Shown here: piece after piece, positions 44,060 to 53,301 of the stretch | Layout of the letters: each line of letters opens with the position of its first letter | Numbering within the stretch: the stretch's first letter is position 1 | DNA from: CAZIAK01 sp964537035 | GTDB lineage: Bacteria > Planctomycetota > B15-G4 | Reading direction: 5' to 3' | DNA length: 64,000 nucleotides | NCBI GenBank assembly: GCA_964537035.1 | Contig: CAZIAK010000014.1 | Coordinates: forward strand, 42,784 to 106,783 | Made by a program: the position numbers and the translations under genes | The notes under the pieces: model-generated | What the model was told of the DNA's origin: nothing | What the model saw: the letters and a program-made list of their open reading frames with translations, nothing else | The model's database searches: none

Positions 44060-45376
44060 ATGGCCGAAAGAGCTGTTGAGGGCGATCAGGGCGAAGCGCG
44101 CCGCCTCTGGGCTGTGGTGGCCCTGATCTCGGTGGCGGGCTGCGTGGTGGCCTGGCAGTTCGTGGCCCCGCCTCCCCCCGAGCGCCTGGTTCTGGCGGCG
44201 GGGGGGGCTCAGGGTTCGTATCTGGCGTTCGGCAAGGAGCTCGCCGAACAGATGAGCGTCCACGACCTGACCGTCGAGATCCGCGAGACCCAGGGGTCTG
44301 TCGAGAATCTCGAGCTGCTCGCGGCGGGAGAGGTCGACCTGGCCTTCGTGCAAGGTGGCCTGGTGGGCGCGGCGCCGGCCCGTGAGGCGGGCGACGGCCT
44401 GGTGGCACTGGGCAGCCTGTTCTACGAGCCCTTGTGGATCTTCCATCGCAGCGACGTGACCTTGGCCAGCCTGGCAGACCTGGCCGGGCTGCGGATAGCC
44501 GTGGGCATGCCCGGCGGCGGCACGCGCCCCGTGGCCAGCGCCCTGTGCCTGGCCAATGGCGTGGGCCCGAGCGACGCCCAATGGATCGAGAAGCCCGCCG
44601 CCGAGTCCGTAGAAGACCTGCTGGCGGGCACGGTGGACGTGCTCTTTCTCGTGACCTCGGCGCGCTCCCAATCGGTCCGTCGCCTGCTCACTGCCCAGGA
44701 CGCGGGTGTCTCTCTCTTCAACGTGGAACGGCACCTCGCCTACGAGCGCAACTTTCGCGCCCTACGTCACGTGGTCCTGGCCCAGGGTCAGCTTGACTTC
44801 GCGCGGGACGTACCAGATCACGATGTGGACCTGATCGCGCCCGTGGCCATGTTGGTGGCCGATGAAGAGCTCCACGCCGCGTTGATCCCCATCTTGATCC
44901 AGGCAGCAGAGTCGGTCTTCGGCCGAGGCGGAGTGTTCGCAGCGCCAGGAGAGTTTCCGTCACCGCATTTCGTTGATCTGCCTTTGTCGAAGTACGCCCG
45001 GCGAGCCTATGAATCGGGCCCATCGTTCCTGTACGAGGTGCTGCCTTTTCGCTTGGCGGCCAGTCTGAGCAGGCTCGCGATCATGCTGCTGCCCCTGCTG
45101 ACCTTGTTGATCCCCCTGCTGAAGCTGGCGCCGCCCCTGTACCGCTGGCGCATCCGCTCGAAGATCTACCGCTGGTATCGGCTGATCCGTGAGCTGGAGG
45201 GCAAGGCCGAGGCAGCCGCCACAGCTGCAGAGCGGGCCGCGGTGCAGGAGGCCATCGCGTCCATCGAAGACGAGATCCAAAAGGTCTCCGTGCCTCCTTC
45301 GTACATGGACGAGTACTACAACCTGCGCATGCACGTGGATCGCATGCGTCACGCGCTGGAGGCGGCGGGGGAGTAG
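44060..45376 (+). CDS. TAXI family TRAP solute-binding protein with C-terminal helix and coiled coil
   Basis: 438 aa from the ATG at 44060, preceded by GGAGAGG. An N-terminal helix (WAVVALISVAGCVVAW) anchors it or serves as uncleaved signal. The TAXI binding domain follows: LVLAAGGAQGSYLAFGKELAE, EIRETQGSVENLELLAAGEVDLAFVQGG and RIAVGMPGGGTRPVA. Near residue 345 a second helix (LSRLAIMLLPLLTLLIPLLKL) leads to a basic segment and a coiled coil ending VPPSYMDEYYNLRMHVDRM. No TRAP permease is present in the window. This membrane-tethered form could be a sensor rather than a transporter subunit (inference). Confidence 0.85.
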   Translation: MAERAVEGDQGEARRLWAVVALISVAGCVVAWQFVAPPPPERLVLAAGGAQGSYLAFGKELAEQMSVHDLTVEIRETQGSVENLELLAAGEVDLAFVQGGLVGAAPAREAGDGLVALGSLFYEPLWIFHRSDVTLASLADLAGLRIAVGMPGGGTRPVASALCLANGVGPSDAQWIEKPAAESVEDLLAGTVDVLFLVTSARSQSVRRLLTAQDAGVSLFNVERHLAYERNFRALRHVVLAQGQLDFARDVPDHDVDLIAPVAMLVADEELHAALIPILIQAAESVFGRGGVFAAPGEFPSPHFVDLPLSKYARRAYESGPSFLYEVLPFRLAASLSRLAIMLLPLLTLLIPLLKLAPPLYRWRIRSKIYRWYRLIRELEGKAEAAATAAERAAVQEAIASIEDEIQKVSVPPSYMDEYYNLRMHVDRMRHALEAAGE

Positions 45377-45449
45377 GCCCACGAGCCCGGGCAGGGCGTG
45401 AGCGGGGGGCCCAGGCCGGGGGTGGTCAGGGGCCCTGCGCAGCGAGCGC

Positions 45450-46550
45450 TCAGTTCGGGAAGTACAGCGGTGCCGTGTCCTGCCAGCCTTCGCCTTCGAG
45501 GGCGTACATGAAGGCCACCAGGGCGTCGATCTCGGCGTCGGTGAGGTTGAGCACCTTCATCTTGGGGCTGAGCGTGGGGTTGGGGATGCCGCCCACGTTG
45601 TAGTGCTCCATGACCTCACGCAGAGTGGCGATGGAGCCGTCGTGCATGTACGGCGCGTGCAACGTGGTCTCGCGCAGGCCGGGCGTCTTGAAGGCGCCCC
45701 TGTCGACCTCGTCGCCGCTGATGGCGCTGCGGCCCTCGTCGGCCAGGGTCTGGGTGGCCTCGTCCCAGCCGACGCCCAGGTTGTGGTACTTGCTGTCGGT
45801 GAACGACGTGCCCACGTGGCAGGTGGCGCAGAGGGCCTTGCCGAAGAAGAGCTCTGAACCCAGCAGCTCTTCGTCGCTGAGCGGGTTCACGTAGCCGGGC
45901 TCTTCGTCATCGCCGTCGCGCCACTGGTCGTAGCGGGAGTTGTGCGAGACCCGGGTGCGCTCGTAGTCGGCGATGGCGTTGGCGATGCGGTCGAGGGTCA
46001 CCTCGGGGTCGCCGAAGGCCTCCTCGAAGAAGGCGCCGTACTGGCCGATGTCGGCGATGGTCTGCACGGCGACCTCGTGGGTGTTGCCCATCTCGATGGG
46101 GTTGGCGATGGGGCCGATGGCCTGCTCTTCGAGGCTCGCCGCCCGGCCATCCCAGAAGGTCTCGGGATAGAAGGCGAAGGCGGCGTTGATGAAGCTGGGG
46201 GCCTTGCGTCCGCCCATCTGTCCGTCGATGCCGGTGGAGACGGGCGTGGGCTCGGAGAAGCCGTTCTCGGGCTTGTGGCAGGTGACACAGGCGATGGTGT
46301 TGTCCGCTGAGAGGCGGGTGTCGTAGTAGAGCCAGCGACCGAGGCGGGCCTTCTCGGGGTCGGGAGCCGAGGGCAGGTCGGTGAGCTGCAGGTCGTGGCC
46401 CACGAGATCGGTGGGCAGGGCGCGCACCGGGTTGTCCCCTTCGAGGGTGGCCATGGTGTAGGTGGTGTGGGACACGGCGACACAGGCGCTCAGGACGGCA
46501 GCGGCGGTGGTGGCGCTGATCGAGAGCCAGAAGGCGGTGCGGGTGGACAT
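45450..46550 (-). CDS. di-heme cytochrome c peroxidase (MauG/CCP family)
   Basis: 366 aa from the ATG at 46550; the open frame to 46667 has no start signal. The N-terminus is a signal peptide with a possible lipobox (AAAVLSAC). Two c-type heme sites are present: CVTCH at 88-92 and CATCH at 241-245. Typical CCP/MauG segments are LGRWLYYDTRLSADNTIAC, APSFINAAFA.., FWDGRAASLEEQAIGPI, FKTPGLRETTLHAPYMHDGS and LTDAEIDALVAFMYALEG. It reduces hydrogen peroxide in the periplasm using cytochrome or cupredoxin electrons, or oxidises a protein partner as MauG does. Length is normal for the family. Confidence 0.92.
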   Translation of the reverse strand: MSTRTAFWLSISATTAAAVLSACVAVSHTTYTMATLEGDNPVRALPTDLVGHDLQLTDLPSAPDPEKARLGRWLYYDTRLSADNTIACVTCHKPENGFSEPTPVSTGIDGQMGGRKAPSFINAAFAFYPETFWDGRAASLEEQAIGPIANPIEMGNTHEVAVQTIADIGQYGAFFEEAFGDPEVTLDRIANAIADYERTRVSHNSRYDQWRDGDDEEPGYVNPLSDEELLGSELFFGKALCATCHVGTSFTDSKYHNLGVGWDEATQTLADEGRSAISGDEVDRGAFKTPGLRETTLHAPYMHDGSIATLREVMEHYNVGGIPNPTLSPKMKVLNLTDAEIDALVAFMYALEGEGWQDTAPLYFPN

Positions 46551-46851
46551 GGCGAGAATCCGGGGGCGGTGAGGAGCAAGCTGTGTAGCCACTGGGCCAG
46601 GCCGGTTCAAGGCACAGAATCGTGCGTTGGGCCGCTGCTGGAGATTGAGGGTCAGACCCGGGCTCATCGCTGCGTCTGTCGGTCACCCGCGCTGTGGCAG
46701 GCCGGGCTGGGAGAGTCGGCGGAGCGCTGATCATCGGCACCCGCTGGCCCGGATGACCCCCGTCCCGGCCTGCTACAGTGTGGCTTGCTCGTGGTAGCGC
46801 ACCTGATCGCGACCTCGGGCGAGCCCCCTCCCCAGAAGCCCCGCGGTTGCC
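46551..46851. other. 301-bp divergent intergenic region
   Basis: Between the peroxidase gene (minus) and the radical SAM gene (plus), so it should contain both promoters. A TACAGT element at about 46775 could be a -10 for the plus-strand gene, but no matching -35 was convincing. No inverted repeat or small gene was found. Confidence 0.4.
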
Positions 46852-48339
46852 ATGCGCGCTCTGATCGTTCGTCCACCGTCGGTCCTGGGTCGGATGAGTC
46901 GGCAGAACCTGCAGCATCCCACGAATATCGTGGGTCTGGCCAGCCAGCTGAACGCCCGGGGGCATCAGGCCACCGTGCTTGACCTCGAGGTGACCGGGCA
47001 CGACGGAGCCAGCCTCGCCGCCTTGCTGACCAAACTCCGTCCCGGGCTGGTGGGCACCTCGGTGGTCACGCCCCATGTACCCGGAGCGGCTGATTTTCTG
47101 GCCCGGGTCCGGCGCGTGCTGCCGGGCGCCTTCACCATCGCTGGCGGACCCCACGCCACGGCCCTTCCCGCCGACCTGCTCGACGAGATCCCCGCCCTCG
47201 ATGCGGTCTGCGTCGGCGAGGGGGATGACAGCCTCGTCACGGTCTGCGACACCCTCGACGGGGGCGGATCGCTCGACGGCATCGCTGGCCTGCACCTGCG
47301 CGACGGCGGCTTCACCGGCCCCCGCGATGTGGTCGATGACCTCGACCGCCTCGCGCCTCTCGATCGCAGCCTGCTCGACTGGTCGGCCTACAAGCGCATC
47401 GGCGGCTTCAAGGGCGTGGCCAGCCCGGGGGTGGTGCGCCGGGGCATCGAAGCGGCGCAGGTGCACCTGTCGCGAGGTTGCTACGCCAGCTGCGTGTTCT
47501 GCTCCACCAACGCGGTGTGGGGTGAGCGGGCCCGGCCGGGCATTCGTCGTCGGTCGATCGCCCAGGTGCTCGACGAGATCGACCGCCTGGTCGTCGAGCG
47601 TGGCGTGAACCACATCAACTTCGAGGACGACATCTTTCCGCCCACGGTGCGCTACCTCGAAGAGCTAGGGCAGGAGCTGATCAGGCGGCCCGTGACCTGG
47701 AGCTGCAACGCCCGGGTCGACGGTCTGCGCCGAGAGCACTTCGAGCTCATGGCCGCCAGCGGCTGTCTCAAGATCGACTTCGGCGTGGAGTCCGGCAGCG
47801 AGCGCATCCTTGAGCTGAACAAGAAGCTGGTCACCCGTGAGCGGGTCGTGTCGGTGTTCGCCGAGGCGCGGCGTGTGGGCATCCTGCGAACGGCGTACCT
47901 GATGCTGGGCAGTCACATCGACGAGCGTCCCGAGGAGGTCGAGCTGACCTGGCGCCTGGCGAAAGAGATCAGGCCGGATTACGCCACCTTCACCATCGCC
48001 TGCCCCTATCCGGGCACCGAGCTGTGGACCGAGTGCAACGGGCGAGGCTTCATCGAGAAGCTGCCCAACGGTCGGCCCGACTGGAAGCTCTACGGCTACT
48101 ACCCGGGCGTGCCCCCCTGGCGCTTTGAACACTTCAGCCCCGAAGAGATGATCGCCATCCAGAAGCGCTTCCTGCGGCGCTTCTACTTCAACCCGGCGTT
48201 CATCTGGCGCGCGCTGCAGCGGGTGCGCAGCCTGCATCACCTGCGGGCGTTGGTGTCGTCAGGGCGGGACGTGACCTGGTTCATCAGTCGGCACGTGACG
48301 GGGCGGGCGGCGGCACAAGACGAGAGACTCGGGCCTTGA
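46852..48339 (+). CDS. B12-binding-domain radical SAM protein
   Basis: 495 aa. Residues 1-160 form a cobalamin-binding-like Rossmann domain (MRALIVRPPSVLGR, IVGLASQLNARGHQATVLDLE, FTIAGGPHATALP), without the DxHxxG motif that binds B12 base-off. The radical SAM core follows with CYASCVFC (Cys210, Cys214, Cys217) for the 4Fe-4S cluster, then HINFEDDIFPP, CNARVDGL and DFGVESGSERILELNKKL. This is the BchE/HpnR-like group, whose members methylate or rearrange lipids, bacteriochlorophyll, antibiotics or wall components. The substrate cannot be assigned. An LPG-like PGVPPWRFEHFSPEEM lies near the C-terminus. Confidence 0.88.
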   Translation: MRALIVRPPSVLGRMSRQNLQHPTNIVGLASQLNARGHQATVLDLEVTGHDGASLAALLTKLRPGLVGTSVVTPHVPGAADFLARVRRVLPGAFTIAGGPHATALPADLLDEIPALDAVCVGEGDDSLVTVCDTLDGGGSLDGIAGLHLRDGGFTGPRDVVDDLDRLAPLDRSLLDWSAYKRIGGFKGVASPGVVRRGIEAAQVHLSRGCYASCVFCSTNAVWGERARPGIRRRSIAQVLDEIDRLVVERGVNHINFEDDIFPPTVRYLEELGQELIRRPVTWSCNARVDGLRREHFELMAASGCLKIDFGVESGSERILELNKKLVTRERVVSVFAEARRVGILRTAYLMLGSHIDERPEEVELTWRLAKEIRPDYATFTIACPYPGTELWTECNGRGFIEKLPNGRPDWKLYGYYPGVPPWRFEHFSPEEMIAIQKRFLRRFYFNPAFIWRALQRVRSLHHLRALVSSGRDVTWFISRHVTGRAAAQDERLGP

Positions 48340-48376
48340 GCATGGCGCGAGGGGCAGCAAACAATGGGCAGGAGGT

Positions 48377-48421
48377 CGGCCGGTCGGGGCTCGGCCGGGT
48401 GGGACTCGACCGGTCGGAGCG
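48377..48421. repeat. three 15-bp tandem repeats
   Basis: TCGGCCGGTCGGGGC, TCGGCCGGGTGGGAC and TCGACCGGTCGGAGC follow one another without gaps between the radical SAM and amidohydrolase genes. They differ at 3-4 positions. This could be a slippage tract or part of the upstream region of the next gene, which starts 30 bases downstream. Confidence 0.5.
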
Positions 48422-48450
48422 GATGGGCAGAAAAGCAGGGGAACTGATCG

Positions 48451-49728
48451 ATGAGCAGTGAGGTGACAGGCAGGGGAGCGAGCTTGGCCATTGACGGGGC
48501 GCGGCTCTACGCTTCCCTGGCAGAGCTCAAGGCCATCGGCAGCTATGTCGACGAAGCCAGCGGTCTCACCGGCGTGCGGCGCGTGGCCTTCACCGAGGCC
48601 GACGGCCAGGGGCGCAGGCAGGTCGTACGCTGGATGAAGGATGCCGGACTGACCGTGACCATCGACGGCATCGGCAACGTCTACGGGCGTCGGCCTGGTG
48701 GGGACGACGAGCTGGCCCCGGTGATGATCGGCTCCCACATCGATTCGGTGCCTACAGCGGGGGCGTTCGACGGCGTGCTCGGTGTGCTGGGCGGTCTCGA
48801 AGTGGTGCGCACATTGAATGACGCCGAGATCGCCACTCGGCGCCCGTTGGTGGTGGCGTTCTTCAGTGAAGAAGAGGGCTGTCGGTTCGGCACGGACATG
48901 CTCGGCAGCGCCGTGGCCACCGGGCGGATCGCTCTGGCCGACGCCCGCGCCTTGAGTGACAAGGACGGCCTGACCGTGGGCGACGAGCTGGCGCGCATTG
49001 GTTTCTTGGGCGACGACCCCAGCCCTCCCGCGCCCTTCGCCTACCTCGAGTGCCACATCGAGCAGGGCCCCGTGCTGGCTCGTAGCGGCGTGGACATCGG
49101 GGTGGTGCAGGGTGTGCAGGCCATCTCCTGGCATGAGCTGACGTTGGTGGGCCGCTCCGCCCATGCGGGCACCACGCCCACCGACTACCGTCGTGACGCT
49201 GGCCTGGTCATGGCCCGGGTCACCGTCGAGCTGCAGCGCATGGTCGAGTCCGGCGACTTCGGCGAGATGCGCGCCACCGTGGGGCGCGTGACCATGCACC
49301 CTGGCTCGGTGAACGTGGTCGCGGGACGGGTCGACGCCACGGTCGATCTGCGCAACCCCGACGACGCCGCCATGGCCGCCGCCGAAGCCCGGTTGTTCGC
49401 ATTTCTGGAGCAGCTGCAGGCTGAGACCGGCGTGGAGATCTCCCGGCGTCAGACGGCGAAGACCGCCTCGGTGCGTTTTGATGGGTCGGTGGGCGAGCTC
49501 ATCGCCCGGGCCGCCGACGAGCAGGGCTGCTCCCGAGCGGCGATCCTGTCTGGCGCGGGGCACGACGCCCAGGAGTGGGCCGCCCACACCCGGGCCGCCA
49601 TGATCTTCATCCCCGGAGAACACGACGGCATCAGCCACAACCCCCGGGAGCTGTCCACCGAGGAGCAGTGCGCGAAGGGCGTGAACGTGTTGCTGTCCGT
49701 GGCCTGCGCGCTGGCGGAGCAGGGCTGA
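48451..49728 (+). CDS. Zn-dependent N-carbamoyl-amino-acid or allantoate amidohydrolase
   Basis: 425 aa. M20-type hydantoinase/carbamoylase motifs are visible: LTVTIDGIGNVYGRRPG, the metal ligands in IGSHIDSVPTAGAFDG, SEEEGCRFGTDMLGS and ECHIEQGPVL, the dimerisation/active-site region SAHAGTTPTDYRRDA, and SGAGHDAQEW near the C-terminus. FCS-type GCRFG and HIEQG are typical of AllC/HyuC/beta-ureidopropionase enzymes rather than generic M20 peptidases. They hydrolyse an N-carbamoyl or ureido amide, releasing CO2 and ammonia. Allantoate and pyrimidine-degradation substrates cannot be told apart here; no other purine or pyrimidine catabolic gene is adjacent. Confidence 0.88.
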   Translation: MSSEVTGRGASLAIDGARLYASLAELKAIGSYVDEASGLTGVRRVAFTEADGQGRRQVVRWMKDAGLTVTIDGIGNVYGRRPGGDDELAPVMIGSHIDSVPTAGAFDGVLGVLGGLEVVRTLNDAEIATRRPLVVAFFSEEEGCRFGTDMLGSAVATGRIALADARALSDKDGLTVGDELARIGFLGDDPSPPAPFAYLECHIEQGPVLARSGVDIGVVQGVQAISWHELTLVGRSAHAGTTPTDYRRDAGLVMARVTVELQRMVESGDFGEMRATVGRVTMHPGSVNVVAGRVDATVDLRNPDDAAMAAAEARLFAFLEQLQAETGVEISRRQTAKTASVRFDGSVGELIARAADEQGCSRAAILSGAGHDAQEWAAHTRAAMIFIPGEHDGISHNPRELSTEEQCAKGVNVLLSVACALAEQG

Positions 49729-49771
49729 CGCTGAGTGACGCGCCAAGCAACGCCCTGGTCATCGGTGCGCT

Positions 49772-50296
49772 TCAGCTGCGGGCCGGCAGTCCCTGCCAGT
49801 CGTCAGCGAGCAAGGCCCAGCGCTCGTGGTCCCGCCACTGTCCCGCGATCTTCAGGTAGCGGGGAGAGAAGCCCTCGTGGCGAAAGCCGAGGCGCCGCAC
49901 CAAGGCCAGCGAGCGCATGTTGGCCGGTTGGATGTTGGCTTCGAGCCGGTGCAGTCCCTCGTCGTCGAACAGCCGGTCGATGACCGCGGCGAGGCCGAGG
50001 GTCATGGCCCCCGTGCCGTGGTGGGGCGCGAAAGCGTAGAACCCCAGGTACGCGCTGAGAAAGCAGCCCCGCACGATCTCGTTGGCGTTGATCACCCCGG
50101 CGATCTCGCCCGTTGACTGCGTGCAGACAAAGAAACAGCGCTGGTTGTCCTGGGTGGCGCGCTTCACGTAGCCTTCGAACAGGGCAGCGGTGTCCGGGGG
50201 CAGCACCCAGTTGCCGTGTAGCCCGCGGCTGTCTTGCACCCGGGTCAGGAACTCGTCCCGGTCGTCGAGGGCCGGCGTGCGAATGACGATGTTCAT
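49772..50296 (-). CDS. RimJ/RimL-type GNAT N-acetyltransferase
   Basis: 174 aa from the ATG at 50296. The GNAT fold is recognised from IVIRTPALDDRDEFLTRV, GEIAGVINANEIV, the beta4-alpha3 acetyl-CoA loop region YAFAPHHGTGAMTLGLAAVID and the C-terminal LHRLEANIQPANMRSLALVRRLGFRHEG, which is very typical of RimJ/RimL/SpeG-like enzymes. It transfers an acetyl group to a protein N-terminus or small amine. Length fits the family. It is convergent with the amidohydrolase gene and divergent from the sulfatase-fold gene at 50538. Confidence 0.92.
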   Translation of the reverse strand: MNIVIRTPALDDRDEFLTRVQDSRGLHGNWVLPPDTAALFEGYVKRATQDNQRCFFVCTQSTGEIAGVINANEIVRGCFLSAYLGFYAFAPHHGTGAMTLGLAAVIDRLFDDEGLHRLEANIQPANMRSLALVRRLGFRHEGFSPRYLKIAGQWRDHERWALLADDWQGLPARS

Positions 50297-50537
50297 CGCT
50301 TGTTGCGGCAGGGGCTGATCAGGGTCATGGGTATGGAGGCCCGGGAATCTGTTGCCGAGAACGACGGGAGGCCGCCCCTGATCTGGACCCAAGTGCGTCA
50401 GCGCAGCGCTCGGCCGCCCAGTGTAGCGTGGGATTGCTGGGCCTGTGAGAGCGGTTCAGCCCTTCGGTCTGTGGCGGCGACCCTCCGGGCGGGGCCCTGG
50501 GACCTGTATCGTGGCCTGCCGTTCTCGAGAGCTCTCC

Positions 50538-52433
50538 ATGACCCCGTCGCCGATCCGTCTCACTCCGTTTGTGCTGGGTGGCGTCCTCCTCGCTCTGACC
50601 GTTCCGCCCCTGATTCTTGCTGCGGGTGGTGGGGGCGAGCTGGCCCTGGGTCCGCTGCGGCTGGCCTTCTACGACCTGCCGTCGTCGGTGTTCTGCCTCC
50701 TCGGGGCGGCGCTTTGGTTGGGCCGAAGAAGCGGAGGAGCGCCAGCCGAGAGAGCCTTCTCTGCCCTGTCGTGGGTGGGGCTCTCGCTCGCCAGCCTTGT
50801 GCTCTGGTTGCCACCAAGTGGTGTCCCGGACTGGCTGGACCTGAACCCGGGTCGCCCACTCATTGCGGGCGTCCTGTTGTTGGGCCTGTCTGCCCTTGCT
50901 GGGCGCATGGGGCGTCGTCCGCACGTCGTGAGCCACCTGCCCGGCACTCTGTCGTTGCTCGTCGCGATGTTGGCAGGTGTGGTCTTGCACGGGGCCATGG
51001 TCTCGGCGGATCGAAGTGCCTTGGCCGAGCGACTGGGCAGACGTTTGGCTGCCGCGGACTCTGTAGCTGAGGGCCCTGAGCTCGGCGCGGCTCACCCGAA
51101 CCTGCTGCTCATCGTCGTGGACACGTTGCGCGCGGACGCCCTTGAGGACACCGCGGGCTTGCCCTTCTTCGCCTCTCTCGCAGAGCGCTGCCTTGTGTTT
51201 GAGCAGGCCATGGCCCCTGCGCCCTGGACCGTCCCCTCGATGATGTCCTTGATGACGGGCCGTTACCCGTCGTCGCTTGATCCCGTCGGTCGCGGTCGTG
51301 CGTGGCCCAACGGCTTCGCCGAGGCCAGGCCCCTGCACAGCGCCGTGCCCCGTCTGGGTGAGCTGTTGTCTGCCGCGGGTTACCGCTCGGCGGGCTTCGT
51401 GAAGAACCCCTTCTTGGCTGGAGGGCTGGGACTCGGTCGTGGCTTTGATGTGTACGAGCGGGTCTTTGGCGATACGGCTGAACATGGCTCGGCCGGTCAG
51501 CTGGTCAATGCCGCCCTGCGCTGGGCCGACGCCATCGGGCGGCCCTTGGGCCATGGCGCGTCCTCGCCTGGTACCGGGCGCACCGCGGCAGCGCAAGACG
51601 GCTCGTCGTCCGCACCCTGGTTCCTCTACCTGCACTTCATGGATCCCCACGTGAACTACCAGCCCCCAGCGACGCATCTGCCAGTCCGGGCTCGAAGCTA
51701 CGAAGGGGAGATCGACGGGAGGGCCTCGACCTTGCATCGCATGATCGCTGCTCAGCCAGAGCCGGTCGCCGCGGACGTGAATCAACTGAAGGACCTCTAC
51801 GCAGGTGAAGTGAGTTATCTCGACGAACAACTCGGCCGTTTGTTCGACGGGCTGGGGGCCAGAGCCCTTCTGGGCGCTGACACGACGATTGTCTTGACCG
51901 CCGACCATGGTGAGCAGTTCGGCGAGCATGACGGGTGGTTGCACGGCGACATCCACAGGGAGAACGCGCGGGTGCCGCTGATGTTACTGGGCTCTGATGT
52001 TCCTTCCGGAAGGCGCAGTGACCCCGCCAGTCTCGTCGACCTGCTGCCCACCCTGGGCCACCTTCTGAACCTGCCAAGTCTTTCTGTGGGCGATGGGCGT
52101 AACCTCCTGGCCCCCGGCGCGTCGAGTCACAGCGAGGCGGTGCACACCGAGTACGGCGAACAGATTCGGCTCACCGGGCCCCGCTTCAGTTTGCTGGTCA
52201 ACGCCGAGGGGCAGGCCAGCTTGTACGACTTGCAAGCAGACCCAGGAGAGACAGTGGATATCGCAATACACCACGCTGACGTGGTCGCCGAGATGTTACA
52301 GACCATGGAGGTCCACAGCACCCGGCCACCTCTGGACTTGCCTGCAGACGAGAACGATGTGTCCGCTGGAGCCAGGGTCGAGGTCGAGCTGGACACGGAG
52401 GCCCTGCGGGCCATTGGCTACATCGATGGCTGA
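50538..52433 (+). CDS. membrane-anchored sulfatase-fold hydrolase or transferase
   Basis: 631 aa from the ATG at 50538. Four to five helices fill the first ~165 residues (FVLGGVLLALTVPPLIL, SSVFCLLGAALWLG, ALSWVGLSLASLVLWL, LSLLVAMLAGVVLHG). The extracytoplasmic sulfatase/phosphatase domain starts LLLIVVDTLRADAL. At the formylglycine position it has APWTVPSMMSLMTGRYP, with Thr in place of Cys. Later metal ligands are in LTADHGEQFGEHDGWLHGD. Helices plus a Thr nucleophile resemble EptA/LtaS-type lipid-head-group transferases, though the order here is closer to arylsulfatase-like proteins. Its last 8 bases overlap the metallophosphoesterase gene. Confidence 0.85.
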   Translation: MTPSPIRLTPFVLGGVLLALTVPPLILAAGGGGELALGPLRLAFYDLPSSVFCLLGAALWLGRRSGGAPAERAFSALSWVGLSLASLVLWLPPSGVPDWLDLNPGRPLIAGVLLLGLSALAGRMGRRPHVVSHLPGTLSLLVAMLAGVVLHGAMVSADRSALAERLGRRLAAADSVAEGPELGAAHPNLLLIVVDTLRADALEDTAGLPFFASLAERCLVFEQAMAPAPWTVPSMMSLMTGRYPSSLDPVGRGRAWPNGFAEARPLHSAVPRLGELLSAAGYRSAGFVKNPFLAGGLGLGRGFDVYERVFGDTAEHGSAGQLVNAALRWADAIGRPLGHGASSPGTGRTAAAQDGSSSAPWFLYLHFMDPHVNYQPPATHLPVRARSYEGEIDGRASTLHRMIAAQPEPVAADVNQLKDLYAGEVSYLDEQLGRLFDGLGARALLGADTTIVLTADHGEQFGEHDGWLHGDIHRENARVPLMLLGSDVPSGRRSDPASLVDLLPTLGHLLNLPSLSVGDGRNLLAPGASSHSEAVHTEYGEQIRLTGPRFSLLVNAEGQASLYDLQADPGETVDIAIHHADVVAEMLQTMEVHSTRPPLDLPADENDVSAGARVEVELDTEALRAIGYIDG

Positions 52434-53271
52434 TCAGCGCACCGTGAAGATCGCCTGGTCGACTGACCCTCATTTCAACTTCGTGGGTCGGGCGAAGGTG
52501 CGCGCCTATTGCGCAGAGGTGGCGGACAGCGGAGCCGAGGCGTTGCTGCTCGGCGGCGACATCGCCGAGGCGCCCAGCCTCGAGAACTGGCTGCGCTTCA
52601 TCGCCGACCAGTTGGAGCTGCCGGTGTACTTCGTCCTGGGCAACCACGACTACTACGGCGGTTCGATCGCTGAGGTGCGGCGGCAGGTGGAGGCGATCGA
52701 CCACGAGCGGCTGATCTATCTCGATGAGTCGGGGGTCATCCCCCTTTCGGAGACTGTCGCCTTGGTGGGTAACGGTGGCTGGGGCGACGGGCGCATCGGC
52801 GACTTCGCCGGGTCAGAGGTGATCCTCAATGACTACGTCATGATCACCGAACTTCGCTGCGCCGGGTCGCCGGGCGAGCCCGAGAACCCCCTCTCCGGGT
52901 GGATGCACAAGGGCGCCCTGGCGGCACGGCTCGGTCAGCTGGGGGACGAATGCGCGGCGAAGCTGCGGCCCGCGCTCAACGAGGCGCTCACAGGCTTCGA
53001 GCACGTGGTGGTGCTGACCCACGTGCCTCCCTTCAGGGATGCCTGCTGGCACGAGGGCCGCTTGTCCGGGGACGATTGGCTGCCCGGCTTCACCTGCCAG
53101 GCTGTGGGCGATCTCCTGAGCGAGCTGGCAGGCGCCCACCCACAGCGCCAGGTCACTGTTCTCTGCGGACACACCCACAGCGACGGCCGGGCGAGCCCGG
53201 CAGCCAATCTGCGCGTGCGGACGGGAGCGGCGCGGTACGGCCACCCGGCGTTCGAGCTGCTGGAGTGGTGA
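52426..53271 (+). CDS. calcineurin-like metallophosphoesterase
   Basis: 281 aa. Metal-binding motifs are in order: STDPHFNF (DxH), LLLGGDIAE (GD), FVLGNHDYYGG (GNHD), VVLTHVPPF (H) and VLCGHTHSDG (GHxH). This is the complete set for a di-metal phosphoesterase. The substrate may be a nucleotide, phospholipid or protein; nothing in the sequence decides. It starts inside the last codons of the sulfatase-fold gene, in another frame, so translation is coupled. Its frame continues after the TGA stop with a further ~55 coding-like codons (see the next feature). Confidence 0.92.
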   Translation: MADQRTVKIAWSTDPHFNFVGRAKVRAYCAEVADSGAEALLLGGDIAEAPSLENWLRFIADQLELPVYFVLGNHDYYGGSIAEVRRQVEAIDHERLIYLDESGVIPLSETVALVGNGGWGDGRIGDFAGSEVILNDYVMITELRCAGSPGEPENPLSGWMHKGALAARLGQLGDECAAKLRPALNEALTGFEHVVVLTHVPPFRDACWHEGRLSGDDWLPGFTCQAVGDLLSELAGAHPQRQVTVLCGHTHSDGRASPAANLRVRTGAARYGHPAFELLEW

Positions 53272-53301
53272 CGGGCTCTTGCGGACTTCGCCTGCAAGCC
53301 C

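Noticed and set aside
43934..44734. N-terminal extension of the Ser/Thr kinase frame
   Set aside because: It overlaps the TAXI gene on the opposite strand and translates to low-complexity sequence with no homology signal.
45907..47613. 568-aa minus-strand frame spanning the peroxidase and radical SAM genes
   Set aside because: It crosses two well-supported genes on different strands and the intergenic region; composition is shadow-like.
50325..51956. 543-aa minus-strand frame opposite the membrane sulfatase-fold gene
   Set aside because: Arg/Gln/Gly-rich translation without domains; the plus-strand gene has membrane helices and metal motifs.
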